The position numbers were made by a program, and so were the translations under genes. The notes below the pieces were generated by a model, which was not told the DNA's origin, did no database searches, and saw only the letters and a list, made by a program, of their open reading frames with translations. Below, one piece after another: positions 17,676 through 26,211 of a stretch of 64,000 nucleotides of DNA. Source of the DNA: SZUA-35 sp964351995 (lineage in GTDB: Bacteria; Actinomycetota; Acidimicrobiia; Acidimicrobiales; SZUA-35). How positions within the stretch are numbered: the stretch's first letter is position 1; every line of letters starts with the position of its first letter. Where the stretch lies: the NCBI GenBank assembly GCA_964351995.1, contig CAYGQE010000014.1, positions 1-64,000 of the forward strand, written 5' to 3'.

Positions 17676-20072
17676 TCAAACAGAGCGGAGGGGGGCGTTG
17701 TGGTGTTTCTGCACGGCGCTGATGATCTTGAGCCGAGCTTCGGTGACTTCTGCCTCGGTGAGCGTGGCGTCGACCGATCGCAATCGCAAACGGTAGGCCA
17801 GAGAACGAACGCCGTTGTCCAGCGACTCACCACGGAACACGTCGAACAACTCAGCTGACTCGAGTACAGCGCCGGCTGCCTTCTTCATCGACACAATCAC
17901 GTCGGTAGCGGCCACGTCGTCAGGAACCAGGAACGCAAGGTCGAGATCACTACTGGGGTACTTCGAGATCGCCTTGAACTTCGCCGGCGCCGACATGGCT
18001 TGAATCATCGGCGGCACACGAAGCTGCAACCACGCCGCACGACCAGACACATCGAAGCGATCGAGCACGGCAGGGTCGACTTCGCCGACCTCGCCCAACG
18101 GACGGCCGCGGAACTGGATCTCGGCCGAACGAGTCGGGTGCAAGCCCGGCAGTGCCTTGTTGACGATCTTCAGACCGGACAGGCCAAGCGTCGCCGCAAC
18201 GCGATGCAGTGTTTCCACAGCGACGGCGGCGTCAGCGTCGGCAACGATGCCGGCAACCCACTCTTCTTCGACGGGAAGCTCGTCGTCGGTGGGCAAGTAG
18301 ACGGTGCCAAGCTCGAAGAGCCGGGCGTTCGTGACCTGACGAGACTGGTTATAGGCAATCGAAGAGAGCAGTCCCGGCAGCAGCGACGTGCGCAGCATGG
18401 ACTCTTCCTTTACCAGCGGGTTCGCAAGCGAGATTGCCTCTTCGGCCAAGCCGGCCCGCTCGAGATCGCCGGGGGCGAGGAACGGCAGCGGCATAGCTTC
18501 GTTGAACGTCTCGGCCATGAAGGCACGACGAACAAGACGGCGACCTTGTTGCGTGGGTGTGAGCTCCCCGGCCTGAGCCGGACGAGGCACACGGGAACCA
18601 GACTTCTCGTAGCCGTGGTGGCGGCCGACCTCCTCGATCAGATCGATCTCGGCCGTGCAGTCGGGCCGCCAGGTGGGGATCTCGACGCTGAGCACGGACT
18701 CTTTGCCGGGAGACGTGCCGCGAACCGAGAACCCGATCGGATCGAGGTAGCTGGCGATGGCGCCGGCGTCCAGATCGACGTTGAGCAACTTGTTGACCCT
18801 GGCGATGCGAAGGTCGATCGTGGTTGGCGGCTGCACCGACCCTTCGACGACCACGCGACCGCTGGACACGGTGGCACCACAGATCTCGGCTGCCAGCTGG
18901 CAGAAGCGATCGAGCGCTCGCTCGATCCCCATGGGGTCGGCGCCACGCTCGAAACGAGTGGATGCTTCGGACCGAAGACCAAGCCGACGGCTGGTCTTGG
19001 CGATGGTCATGCGATCCCAGACCGCAGCCTCGAGGAGCACACTCGTGGTGGCGTCGCTGATCTCGGTGGCAGCCCCGCCCATGACTCCGGCGAGGCTGAT
19101 GGCCTCGTCGGCGCCATTGCAGACCACACCGTCATTGACTGTGAGCGTCCGCTCGGCATCGTCGAGGGTGGTCAGGGTTTCGCCGTCTTGGGCCATTCGC
19201 ACACGAATCGCGCCATCGGGCACGGTGCCGAGGTCGAAGGTGTGATTGGGCTGACCAAGTTCGAGCATCACGTAGTTGGAGATGTCGACAATGGCGTTGA
19301 TCGGGCGCTGACCACTGGCTTCGAGCCGTTGCTGCATCCACGTCGGCGACGAGCCAAGCGTGATGTTGTCGAGGACTCTCACGCCGAAGCGCAAGCACAG
19401 AGAAGAGTCGACGATCTCGACACTGGACCGCGAATCAGCTGCTGGTTCGGTCTCGGTGAGCACGATCTCGGGCAGTTCGAACCGGAGACCGAGCTTGCCA
19501 GCGAGGTCACGAGCAACGCCTGCGATCGACAAGCCATCGGGCCGATTCCCTTCGACGTCGAGTTCGAAGACGGTGTCGGTCTCGGCCCCGAAAGCGTCAG
19601 TGATCGGTTGACCAACGGTGAATGTCGGGTCGAGCACCATGATGCCGTCGGACTCGCCGCCCAGACCGAGCTCGGACTCCGAGCAGATCATGCCGTTGGA
19701 CCATTCGCCCCGCAGCTTTCGACGGGCGATCTCGAGCCCTCCAGGCATGACAGTGCCGAGGGTTGCCAACGGCACGAGGTCGCCAACCGCCATGTTGAAT
19801 GCGCCACAGCAGATCTGCAGTGCATCTCCAGCGGGCGACGCAGCACCACCGGTGTCGACATCAACCAGTTGGATCTTGTCGGCCTCGGGATGAGGACGCA
19901 GATCGAGCACCTTGGCAACGACGATCCCGTCCCACTCGGCTCCGGTCTGAGTGACGGACTCGACGACCAATCCCAGATTGGTCAGGACCTCGGCCAAGCC
20001 TTCGGGATTGTTTTCGTAGTCCCCAAAACCTTCGGGGACGAACTCACGCATCCATGACAGCAAGACGTTCAT
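17676..20072 (-). CDS. pheT: Phenylalanyl-tRNA synthetase beta chain
   Basis: Forms the alpha2-beta2 enzyme with PheS and charges tRNA-Phe. The 798-residue protein has an N-terminal tRNA-binding (EMAP-like) domain at about 40-155, the B3/B4 editing domain at about 215-380, the B5 domain at about 405-475 and a C-terminal anticodon-binding FDX-ACB domain. I chose the ATG giving MNVLLSWMREFVPEGF, the classic PheT start, with AGAGG nine bases before it. It lies 31 bases after pheS. Confidence 0.97.
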   Translation of the reverse strand: MNVLLSWMREFVPEGFGDYENNPEGLAEVLTNLGLVVESVTQTGAEWDGIVVAKVLDLRPHPEADKIQLVDVDTGGAASPAGDALQICCGAFNMAVGDLVPLATLGTVMPGGLEIARRKLRGEWSNGMICSESELGLGGESDGIMVLDPTFTVGQPITDAFGAETDTVFELDVEGNRPDGLSIAGVARDLAGKLGLRFELPEIVLTETEPAADSRSSVEIVDSSLCLRFGVRVLDNITLGSSPTWMQQRLEASGQRPINAIVDISNYVMLELGQPNHTFDLGTVPDGAIRVRMAQDGETLTTLDDAERTLTVNDGVVCNGADEAISLAGVMGGAATEISDATTSVLLEAAVWDRMTIAKTSRRLGLRSEASTRFERGADPMGIERALDRFCQLAAEICGATVSSGRVVVEGSVQPPTTIDLRIARVNKLLNVDLDAGAIASYLDPIGFSVRGTSPGKESVLSVEIPTWRPDCTAEIDLIEEVGRHHGYEKSGSRVPRPAQAGELTPTQQGRRLVRRAFMAETFNEAMPLPFLAPGDLERAGLAEEAISLANPLVKEESMLRTSLLPGLLSSIAYNQSRQVTNARLFELGTVYLPTDDELPVEEEWVAGIVADADAAVAVETLHRVAATLGLSGLKIVNKALPGLHPTRSAEIQFRGRPLGEVGEVDPAVLDRFDVSGRAAWLQLRVPPMIQAMSAPAKFKAISKYPSSDLDLAFLVPDDVAATDVIVSMKKAAGAVLESAELFDVFRGESLDNGVRSLAYRLRLRSVDATLTEAEVTEARLKIISAVQKHHNAPLRSV

Positions 20073-20103
20073 GTGATCAGCCTCTTCTCTCGAATTCTCG
20101 TAG

Positions 20104-21090
20104 TCAGAACTGTTCGAGGAATCGAACGTCGTTGCTGTACATGTCTCGGAGGTCGTTGACCCCATATTTCATGAGCGCCAGACGATCAATGCCGAACCCG
20201 AAGGCGAATCCTGACCACTCTTCTGGGTCGAGATCGACCGCTCGCAGAACATTGGGGTGGACCATTCCGCAGCCAGCCATCTCGAGCCAGGAACCATCGG
20301 CCTGTTGGAGGTCGTATTCCGCAGATGGCTCGGTGAACGGGAAGTAGTTGGGGCGCAGCCGCGAGGGCAGCTTCTTCCCGAAATAGGCGCTCATGAAGGC
20401 ATCGATCGTGCCGGTGAGATCAGCAAGCGTGATGTCGCGATCGATCACCAGGCCCTCGATCTGGTGGAACACCGGCATGTGGGTGGCATCGGCGGTGTCA
20501 CGACGGAAGACTCGGCCCGGCGCAACGATGGCGATCGGCGGCTTCTGTCCGAGCATTGTTCGAATCTGCACGGGTGAGGTGTGTGTGCGAAGCAGCGAAC
20601 TACCTGGCTCGCCGTGGTTCACGTAGATCGTGTCGAAGCCATCACGCGCCGGATGACCCTTGGGGATGTTGAGGGCGTCGAAGTTGTGCCAGTCGGTCTC
20701 GACATGAGGGCCCTCGGCGATGCGGAAACCCATGCCGACGAACACGTCTTCGAGTTCTTCCCATGTCTGAGTGACGATGTGGGCGTGGCCGACGTCGGTG
20801 GGAGCGACCACTTCAGTCAGGTCCATGCGCTCGGTTTCGAGCTGCGTCGCCCGTTCCGAGGCAGCGACGACAGCCAGGCGGTCGCCAACGGCCGCTTCGA
20901 CCGCTTGCCTTGCTTCGTTGAGGGCTCGGCCCGCATCCCTGCGGTCCTCGACTGCGAGCGTGCCGATCTTGGACTTCAGGCCGTTGAGTTCGTCAATTCG
21001 TTGCTTCAGAAACGACGTGAGCGAGCCCGAATCGGTGAGCTCATCGAGCTCACCTGCGGTGTTTGTCAGTCGTTTGATGTCCTCGAGCAT
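20104..21090 (-). CDS. pheS: Phenylalanyl-tRNA synthetase alpha chain
   Basis: Catalytic subunit of the Phe-tRNA synthetase. The 328-residue protein has an N-terminal coiled-coil (about 1-90) and a class II catalytic core with HTSPVQIRTM (motif 2 region), FRRDTADATHMPVFHQIEG, and the motif 3 element FGFGIDRLALMKYG. I chose MLEDIKRLTNTAG as start. It forms an operon with pheT. The next gene upstream is divergent. Confidence 0.97.
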   Translation of the reverse strand: MLEDIKRLTNTAGELDELTDSGSLTSFLKQRIDELNGLKSKIGTLAVEDRRDAGRALNEARQAVEAAVGDRLAVVAASERATQLETERMDLTEVVAPTDVGHAHIVTQTWEELEDVFVGMGFRIAEGPHVETDWHNFDALNIPKGHPARDGFDTIYVNHGEPGSSLLRTHTSPVQIRTMLGQKPPIAIVAPGRVFRRDTADATHMPVFHQIEGLVIDRDITLADLTGTIDAFMSAYFGKKLPSRLRPNYFPFTEPSAEYDLQQADGSWLEMAGCGMVHPNVLRAVDLDPEEWSGFAFGFGIDRLALMKYGVNDLRDMYSNDVRFLEQF

Positions 21091-21193
21091 CGAGCCAGGG
21101 TAGCGAAGGCGTGACCAGGTGAAGAGCGAGTTTCTCGACGCCATGGCCGTCGCTCAGATTGAGTTCGGCGGCGAGCCGGTCGATGGTGATGGC

Positions 21194-21913
21194 ATGGACC
21201 GCTGGACCGCTGCCTTTGCCTTCGTCGCAGTCGTGTTGATCGGCGGAGTTGGCTACGCAATCGAATCTGAACAACCAATCTATCCCGATGATCGGATCGA
21301 GCACGTCGTGATCTACGAGCCCGACTGGAGCGACATTGTCTACCGGGTTGCTGTCGCAGACGATCCAGATTTGCTCTACGACACCGAGTCAGAGCAGTTC
21401 CTCGTGACCATCCCATTCGGCATGCCTCCCGGCGATGGGCGACTCCGGCTGCTCGATCAAGCTGACGCCCGCTACGTCGCAGAGCAGCCAATCTCGGCGG
21501 TGACGTGGCCCCTCGAATGCCTCGGATCGACACCTGACAAGGACCAGGATGGTCTCCTCGACAATTGTGATCCCTACCCAGAGGACGTGAGCGGGCTTGC
21601 TCCGCTCGCCGTACCCGTCGCCAGGGTGAACATTCCCGACGCCGTCGCATCGTGGTGCGAGCAGCGCGACCAGGTCGAGGCCGGCATTCTCTCGCCAGCC
21701 CAGTGGTGGCGCAACACTCCCGGCGACTTCGGGCTATCCGACCGGGAGGAGGACCGCATCCTGTCCTTTGTCGCCCGACTGAGCACACCGCTGCCCAATC
21801 CCTTTCCGGCCTACGAGTTCCATGTAACCCAGAGCGACCTGGACGCTTTTGAGTTTCACGCCCTGACGGCGCCGATCTACTACTCGAACCTGTCCTGCCC
21901 GAATACCGACTGA
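21194..21913 (+). CDS. Anchored protein with a calcium-repeat-like motif
   Basis: Unknown function. From the ATG at 21194 the 239-residue product begins with a hydrophobic segment (about 5-25) that would anchor it or serve as a signal, followed by an extracytoplasmic part. DKDQDGLLDNCD resembles the calcium-binding repeat of thrombospondin type 3 and related bacterial surface proteins; only one copy is present. In-frame starts also exist at 21119 and 21143, which would overlap the pheS control region. It is divergent from pheS and convergent with the RNA methyltransferase gene. Confidence 0.65.
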   Translation: MDRWTAAFAFVAVVLIGGVGYAIESEQPIYPDDRIEHVVIYEPDWSDIVYRVAVADDPDLLYDTESEQFLVTIPFGMPPGDGRLRLLDQADARYVAEQPISAVTWPLECLGSTPDKDQDGLLDNCDPYPEDVSGLAPLAVPVARVNIPDAVASWCEQRDQVEAGILSPAQWWRNTPGDFGLSDREEDRILSFVARLSTPLPNPFPAYEFHVTQSDLDAFEFHALTAPIYYSNLSCPNTD

Positions 21914-21928
21914 CGCAACGGCTGGCCG

Positions 21929-22708
21929 TCAGGCTCGGCGGCGCTGGCGCAGGCTCTCGAAGCACAAGATTGCGCCGGCGGCAGCCACATTGAGCGATTC
22001 GGTCGGGCCGGCGAGAGGGATCGTGATCGTCCGATCGGCGGCGGTAACCGCAGCAGCGTCGAGTCCAGCCGCCTCGTTGCCGAGGACCAGAGCGACGTTG
22101 GTCAGATCAACATCGGCGTAGTCGGGCGCTTCAGGATCGACCACGGTGGCCACAACCTCTCGGCCACTCCCCCGCAGCGAGGCAAACGCTTGATGCATCT
22201 CGGGCAGTTCGATCACCGGCAGACGCAAGCGAGCGCCAGCTGATGCTCGAACGACCTTGGGGTTCGTGGTGTCCACGGAGTTACCGATCATTGCCACCGC
22301 AGCAAAGCCAGCGGCCTCAGCAGTTCGCAGCAACGTTCCGGCATTGCCCGGATCGCTGAGATCGATGACGGCGAGCACCGGCCCGTCGCCAATGGTCTCG
22401 AGCGAGTGCTCTGGCACTCGAACCACAGCGCACACCGGTTGAGGCGACACGGTGGCAAGAACGCCAGCGAGCACGCCACCCCGGACCCAGTGGAGCTCGT
22501 CTACGACCTGCGCTCCGTCGGGAATCGACATCATCTCTTCGTCGACGTACAACTCGAGGATCTCGATCAATCCCGCTTCCTGAGCCGCAAGGGCTTCAGA
22601 AACGAGCACGGGACCTTCCACGACGAAGGCCCGCTCCGAAGAGCGGGCCTGTCGTTGCTTGATCAACTTCCGGAGACGCTTGATGCGGTCATTCGAGGCA
22701 GCGAGCAT
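21929..22708 (-). CDS. TrmH/SpoU-family RNA 2'-O-methyltransferase
   Basis: Methylates ribose in rRNA or tRNA; the exact nucleotide is not readable. The 259-residue protein has an N-terminal RNA-binding part (about 1-90, with AFVVEGPVLVSEAL) and a SpoU knot domain showing DPGNAGTLLRTAEA, LGNEAAGL and IPLAGPTESLNVAAA, the three family motifs. It ends the infC-rpmI-rplT operon, as its homologue does in mycobacteria. A very stable hairpin lies inside its first codons. Confidence 0.9.
   Translation of the reverse strand: MLAASNDRIKRLRKLIKQRQARSSERAFVVEGPVLVSEALAAQEAGLIEILELYVDEEMMSIPDGAQVVDELHWVRGGVLAGVLATVSPQPVCAVVRVPEHSLETIGDGPVLAVIDLSDPGNAGTLLRTAEAAGFAAVAMIGNSVDTTNPKVVRASAGARLRLPVIELPEMHQAFASLRGSGREVVATVVDPEAPDYADVDLTNVALVLGNEAAGLDAAAVTAADRTITIPLAGPTESLNVAAAGAILCFESLRQRRRA
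22627..22650 (-). other. UUCG-capped hairpin in the start of the trmH gene
   Basis: On the mRNA strand a perfect 10-bp GC-rich stem (AGGCCCGCTC with GAGCGGGCCT) is closed by the tetraloop UUCG, one of the most stable RNA caps. It begins about 58 bases inside the coding region and codes for QARSSERA. No T tract follows. It may lower read-through from rplT or slow translation. Confidence 0.7.
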
Positions 22709-22748
22709 CTCAGGGAGTCAGTTCTCTATTGTTCAGCGATGAGCTGGA

Positions 22749-23123
22749 TCAGGCGGCTTCGACTGCGTTAGCTGCAGCCTCGTTTGCCGTCTTCACCAAT
22801 GCGGCAAAGGCGTCGGCGTCGTTGACGGCGAGGTCAGCAAGGACCTTGCGGTCGACTTCGACACCAGCATGCTTGAGACCATTGATGAACCGGCTGTACG
22901 TGGTGTCATTGAGACGGCACGCAGCGTTGATTCGCTGAATCCAAAGCTTGCGGAACTCGCCCTTACGAGCGCGACGGTCACGGTAGGCGTAGTTGCCCGA
23001 GTGCATGACCTGCTCGTTGGCGGCGCGGACGCTGCGGCTCTTGTTGCCGTAGTAGCCCTTGGCTTTCTCCAATGTTGCGCGGCGGCGCTTCTTGGAATGG
23101 ACGGAGCGCTTTACTCTGGCCAT
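22749..23123 (-). CDS. rplT: 50S ribosomal protein L20
   Basis: Binds 23S rRNA early in assembly of the large subunit. The 124-residue protein shows ARVKRSVHSKKRRR at its N-terminus and the AYRDRRARKGEFRKLWIQRI segment, both diagnostic for L20. AGGAG lies six bases before the ATG. It is in the usual infC-rpmI-rplT order, followed by a 40-base gap to the RNA methyltransferase gene. The length is normal, with a slightly acidic tail. Confidence 0.98.
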   Translation of the reverse strand: MARVKRSVHSKKRRRATLEKAKGYYGNKSRSVRAANEQVMHSGNYAYRDRRARKGEFRKLWIQRINAACRLNDTTYSRFINGLKHAGVEVDRKVLADLAVNDADAFAALVKTANEAAANAVEAA

Positions 23124-23208
23124 GTTGATCTCCTGTGTTCGTAGTTGCGTGCGTTGAATTCAGATGCTCGGCGTTCAGTTGCTTGTGAACTGGGCCGAAC
23201 CGGACAGA

Positions 23209-23403
23209 TCAGCTCGAGAGAAGCTTCTTGATCTTGGGCATGTCGGCCTTGTCGACCAGTTCGGGGCCGGACAGACGGCGCTTGTGCCGGCTGGACATCT
23301 TGGTGTTGAAGTGATTCAGGTTGCGCTGGCGGCGACGGATCTTGCCGCTTGCAGTCACCTTGAAGCGCTTCTTCGCACCTTTATGGGTCTTCATCTTTGG
23401 CAT
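23209..23403 (-). CDS. rpmI: 50S ribosomal protein L35
   Basis: Small basic protein of the large ribosomal subunit, 64 residues. PKMKTHKGAKKRFKVTASGK is the standard L35 opening, and SRHKRRLSGPELV follows. A GAGGAG ribosome-binding site stands before the ATG. It lies between infC and rplT. Confidence 0.98.
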   Translation of the reverse strand: MPKMKTHKGAKKRFKVTASGKIRRRQRNLNHFNTKMSSRHKRRLSGPELVDKADMPKIKKLLSS

Positions 23404-23476
23404 GGGGGACTCCTCGGTCTGCAGACCGTGCGTCGAGGGTGATCAGTTGTGGAAAGAGACGAGCGCAGTTGTGCGG

Positions 23477-24223
23477 TTACTCTTGTTCGGTTGTGTCCGT
23501 GCTGATGTCTTCCTCGGTACCGGCTTCAGCATCTCCACTGACGTCGGTTTCGGGGGCGACCTCAGCGGTCACGTCGGTCGATTCGGGTGCTTCGACATCG
23601 GGCGCAATTGCTTCAACAGCGTCTGCTTCCGGTGCTTCGGCAGCAGCTGCTTCAGCGGCTGCTTCCTTTTCGGCCTTGGCTGCCTCTCGAGCGAGGGCGG
23701 CCATCTTCTTGGAATCCGGTCCGAGCACCATTGTCATGTTGCGACCATCCAAACGTGGATAGGCCTCGACTTTGGCGAAGGAATCGGTTCGTTCGGCAAT
23801 GTTGTCGAGAATCTTGCGGCCGAGTTCAGGGTGGGTCACTTCACGGCCACGGAACATGATCGTGATCTTGACTTTGTTGCCCTCGAGCAGGAACTTCTCG
23901 ACTTTTCGAGTCTTGGTATCGAAGTCGCCGCCAGAAATCTTCGGGCGATACTTCATTTCCTTGACCGTCACGTGACTGGTCTTCTTGCGAGATTCTTTGG
24001 CTCGTTGCGCTGCTTCGTACTTGTACTTGCCGTAGTCCATGATGCGGACGACAGGTGGGTTCGCTTTGTCGGCAACCTCGACGAGGTCGAGACCGAGTTC
24101 GCGTGACATCGACAGTGCTTCGGGCATTGGCCGGATACCGAGCTGCTCACCATCGGGTGAGATCAACCGGACTTCTCGCGCCCGGATCTTTTCGTTGATC
24201 CGGGGCTCATCTGACGCAGCTAT
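23477..24223 (-). CDS. infC: Translation initiation factor IF-3 with ATA start and acidic tail
   Basis: Binds the 30S subunit and proofreads start codon and initiator tRNA. Conserved sequence reads upstream through EPRINEKIRAREVRLI to an in-frame stop at 24230-24232, and no ATG, GTG or TTG lies between that stop and the EPRINE motif. The ATA at 24221-24223 has GAGGAG nine bases before it and gives IAASDEPRINE, so I take ATA as the start. E. coli infC uses AUU, through which IF-3 limits its own synthesis. The 248-residue product has the N-domain (1-80), C-domain (85-175) and a 70-residue Ala/Glu/Asp-rich tail absent from E. coli IF-3. Confidence 0.93.
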   Translation of the reverse strand: MAASDEPRINEKIRAREVRLISPDGEQLGIRPMPEALSMSRELGLDLVEVADKANPPVVRIMDYGKYKYEAAQRAKESRKKTSHVTVKEMKYRPKISGGDFDTKTRKVEKFLLEGNKVKITIMFRGREVTHPELGRKILDNIAERTDSFAKVEAYPRLDGRNMTMVLGPDSKKMAALAREAAKAEKEAAAEAAAAEAPEADAVEAIAPDVEAPESTDVTAEVAPETDVSGDAEAGTEEDISTDTTEQE

Positions 24224-24489
24224 TGCTGATCACTCCTCATGCAGGTTCTGTCCTTATCGCAGCGGAGTCTTCTTCCGCTTGGTTGGGTGACGTCGTTCGA
24301 GAAGAGAGCGACGTCCCACACACCTCACCGAGCGAACTCGCAAGCGATGACGGGACGATTGCAATGAACCGGGCAACCTGCGCCTGTGATGAGGCAAACC
24401 GGGTAACCCGGCGGCGGAACGGTGGGGCTGCGAGCCCTCTTCTTGTCAGACCCTCCAACCTTAGCACGAGCAGCTAGATTCTCCTCTGT
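24224..24489 (-). promoter_or_regulatory. infC leader and divergent control region
   Basis: The 266 bases between infC and the DUF1844 gene hold no gene. On the infC side they contain GAGGAG (24233-24238) and a 6-bp stem AGCGGA/TCCGCT (24261-24279). Farther up are two copies of AACCGGGYAACC (24368-24379 and 24398-24409); the second extends into the palindrome CCGGGTAACCCGG (24399-24411). I cannot assign the promoter. The hairpin could take part in control of the ribosomal protein operon. Confidence 0.5.
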
Positions 24490-24903
24490 ATGACACTTTG
24501 GACCCCGGACGGCGACCACCCCATCCCCCCCAGCTCTGACGATCTCGCCGGCGCACCCGCCGACGAACTGACCGATGAGCAACAGGAACAAGCTCGACAG
24601 ATGGCTCACGAGATGAGCGAAGCTCGCCAGCAACTGCTCGAAGCGGAGGTGGCCACCGTTCTCGCAAACCATGCGCTCGGCATCTACGAGTTGGCAGCGC
24701 TGCACATCACGGCGGAGAACCCCGACATGGTCGAGGCTCGTTTGGCCGTCGATGCGCTCGGCGTGTTGGTCGAGGGACTCGAAGGCCGGTTGGGTGACGG
24801 CGAGCCGACACTGGTCGATGCGCTCAGCAACATCAAGATCGGTTACGTCCAGCGGGCCAACCAGATCAAGCAGGAAAAGGCCGCGGCCGAATCTGTTGAG
24901 TAG
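24490..24903 (+). CDS. DUF1844-family protein
   Basis: A 137-residue cytoplasmic protein without known biochemical role. The N-terminal third is acidic and disordered; the rest matches the helical DUF1844 pattern: ALGIYELAALHIT, then ARLAVDALGVLVEGLEGRLG and a final IKIGYVQRANQ helix. The gene is often found next to infC in actinobacteria, as here where it is divergent from it. Its last 38 bases overlap the end of the convergent aminotransferase gene. Confidence 0.85.
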   Translation: MTLWTPDGDHPIPPSSDDLAGAPADELTDEQQEQARQMAHEMSEARQQLLEAEVATVLANHALGIYELAALHITAENPDMVEARLAVDALGVLVEGLEGRLGDGEPTLVDALSNIKIGYVQRANQIKQEKAAAESVE

Positions 24904-26122
24904 ACAGCGTCGACGAGAGCTCGGCCACAGCGGCACAGACGCGGTCGAGCTCATCGACGGTGTTGAAATAGTGGACCGACACCCGAACGAATCCGTCAGG
25001 ACCGCGTTCTGCCATGTCGAATTGCGACGCAACAGCGTTGGCCAGCGATGAATTGATGCCCCGCCTCGTCAGGTGATCCTTGACCGCGACGGTGGTGAAC
25101 CCATCGACGGTGAACGTGACGATCCCGCTCTTGTGTTGGCCCCGGTCGGTGAGCGACACGCCCTCAATCGACGACAACTGCCGACGCAACCAAGCGGCGA
25201 GCGCCCCCACACGAGCGGCGATGTTGTCGAGGCCGAGTTTGTTGGCGTAGCCCAACGCCACCCCGAGTCCGACCTTTGCAGCGAAGCTGTACTCGTAGAG
25301 TTCGTGCACTCGAGCATCAGACTTCGGCACCACGGTCCAGGGAGCGGTCCAGTCGTTCCCCCAACCGTCGTTGACCTTCGGAGACTGCAGGCCAGACAGA
25401 CCTGATCGCTGATAGAGCAGACCTGTGCCACGAGGGGCTCGGCAGAACTTGCGCCCGGTCATTGCCGCGAAGTCGGCGTGCATTGCTTCTACATCGACCG
25501 GCAGCTGACCAAAGGACTGACAGACGTCGACCAAAAAGAAGGCGTCACTCCCCCGCTTCACCGCTGTGCCAATCTGCTCCACGGGGTTGATCAGGCCGCC
25601 CGAGGTTGGCACGTGCGTTGCGCACACCAGCTTCACCCGTTCATCGAGCATCTCGGTCAGCGCGTCGACCGAGGCCTGGCCATGCTCGTCATCGGGAATC
25701 AGTTCGACCTCGATCCCCCGCTCGACGGCTTGATTCATCGCAATCCCGCTGCTGACATACTCCACTGACGAGGCGAGGATGCGATCCCCCACAGTGAGCG
25801 GCACGGCGTTGAACGCTGCCCACCACGCTTGCGTCGCATTCTGTTGGAACGCAATCTCGGACTCAGCACAGTTGAGCAGCGCCGACGCCTCTCGGTACAC
25901 CCGGTCGAGGTCGTCGACTCGAGCCGCTGCGGTCTCGTAGCCACCGTCGACAGCTTCGGTCCTGAGATAGTCAAGCGTTGCATCAAGCACGACGTCAGGA
26001 GGCGGCGACGCCCCGGCGTTGTTCACATGAATGCGATGATCAATCCCAGAAGTCTCTGCTCTGACCTGATCAACATCTATGCGGTCGAGCGCTATGCGTT
26101 CATCAAATCCTTCGTGCTCCAT
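24866..26122 (-). CDS. Class V PLP-dependent aminotransferase / cysteine-desulfurase-like
   Basis: The 418-residue protein has the class V fold: HVNNAGASPPPDVV near the N-terminus, the cofactor aspartate in FFLVDVCQSFGQLPVD, and the PLP lysine in MTGRKFCRAPRGTG. It resembles the isopenicillin-epimerase and cysteine-desulfurase-like branch rather than true IscS/SufS, and there is no Fe-S cluster gene nearby, so the substrate is unknown. I chose MEHEGFDERIALDRID as start; an upstream ATG would add 14 residues. Its 3' end overlaps the convergent DUF1844 gene by 38 bases. Confidence 0.85.
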   Translation of the reverse strand: MEHEGFDERIALDRIDVDQVRAETSGIDHRIHVNNAGASPPPDVVLDATLDYLRTEAVDGGYETAAARVDDLDRVYREASALLNCAESEIAFQQNATQAWWAAFNAVPLTVGDRILASSVEYVSSGIAMNQAVERGIEVELIPDDEHGQASVDALTEMLDERVKLVCATHVPTSGGLINPVEQIGTAVKRGSDAFFLVDVCQSFGQLPVDVEAMHADFAAMTGRKFCRAPRGTGLLYQRSGLSGLQSPKVNDGWGNDWTAPWTVVPKSDARVHELYEYSFAAKVGLGVALGYANKLGLDNIAARVGALAAWLRRQLSSIEGVSLTDRGQHKSGIVTFTVDGFTTVAVKDHLTRRGINSSLANAVASQFDMAERGPDGFVRVSVHYFNTVDELDRVCAAVAELSSTLSTQQIRPRPFPA

Positions 26123-26211
26123 GCGGAGAACGTAGTGGCAGCGACCACCGGGCCACCGTTCCAATGTTGGCGAAGTGGACCGTTGGACGAGCGAGCGGGT
26201 GTTCCACTCGA

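Noticed and set aside
18000..20057. A 685-codon open frame antisense to pheT
   Set aside because: PheT is certain on the other strand over the whole stretch; long antisense frames are common in GC-rich genes. The translated product shows no motif.
21919..21930. Terminator between the convergent genes at 21913 and 21929
   Set aside because: ACGGC-TG-GCCGT has only a two-base loop and overlaps the stop region; too weak to call.
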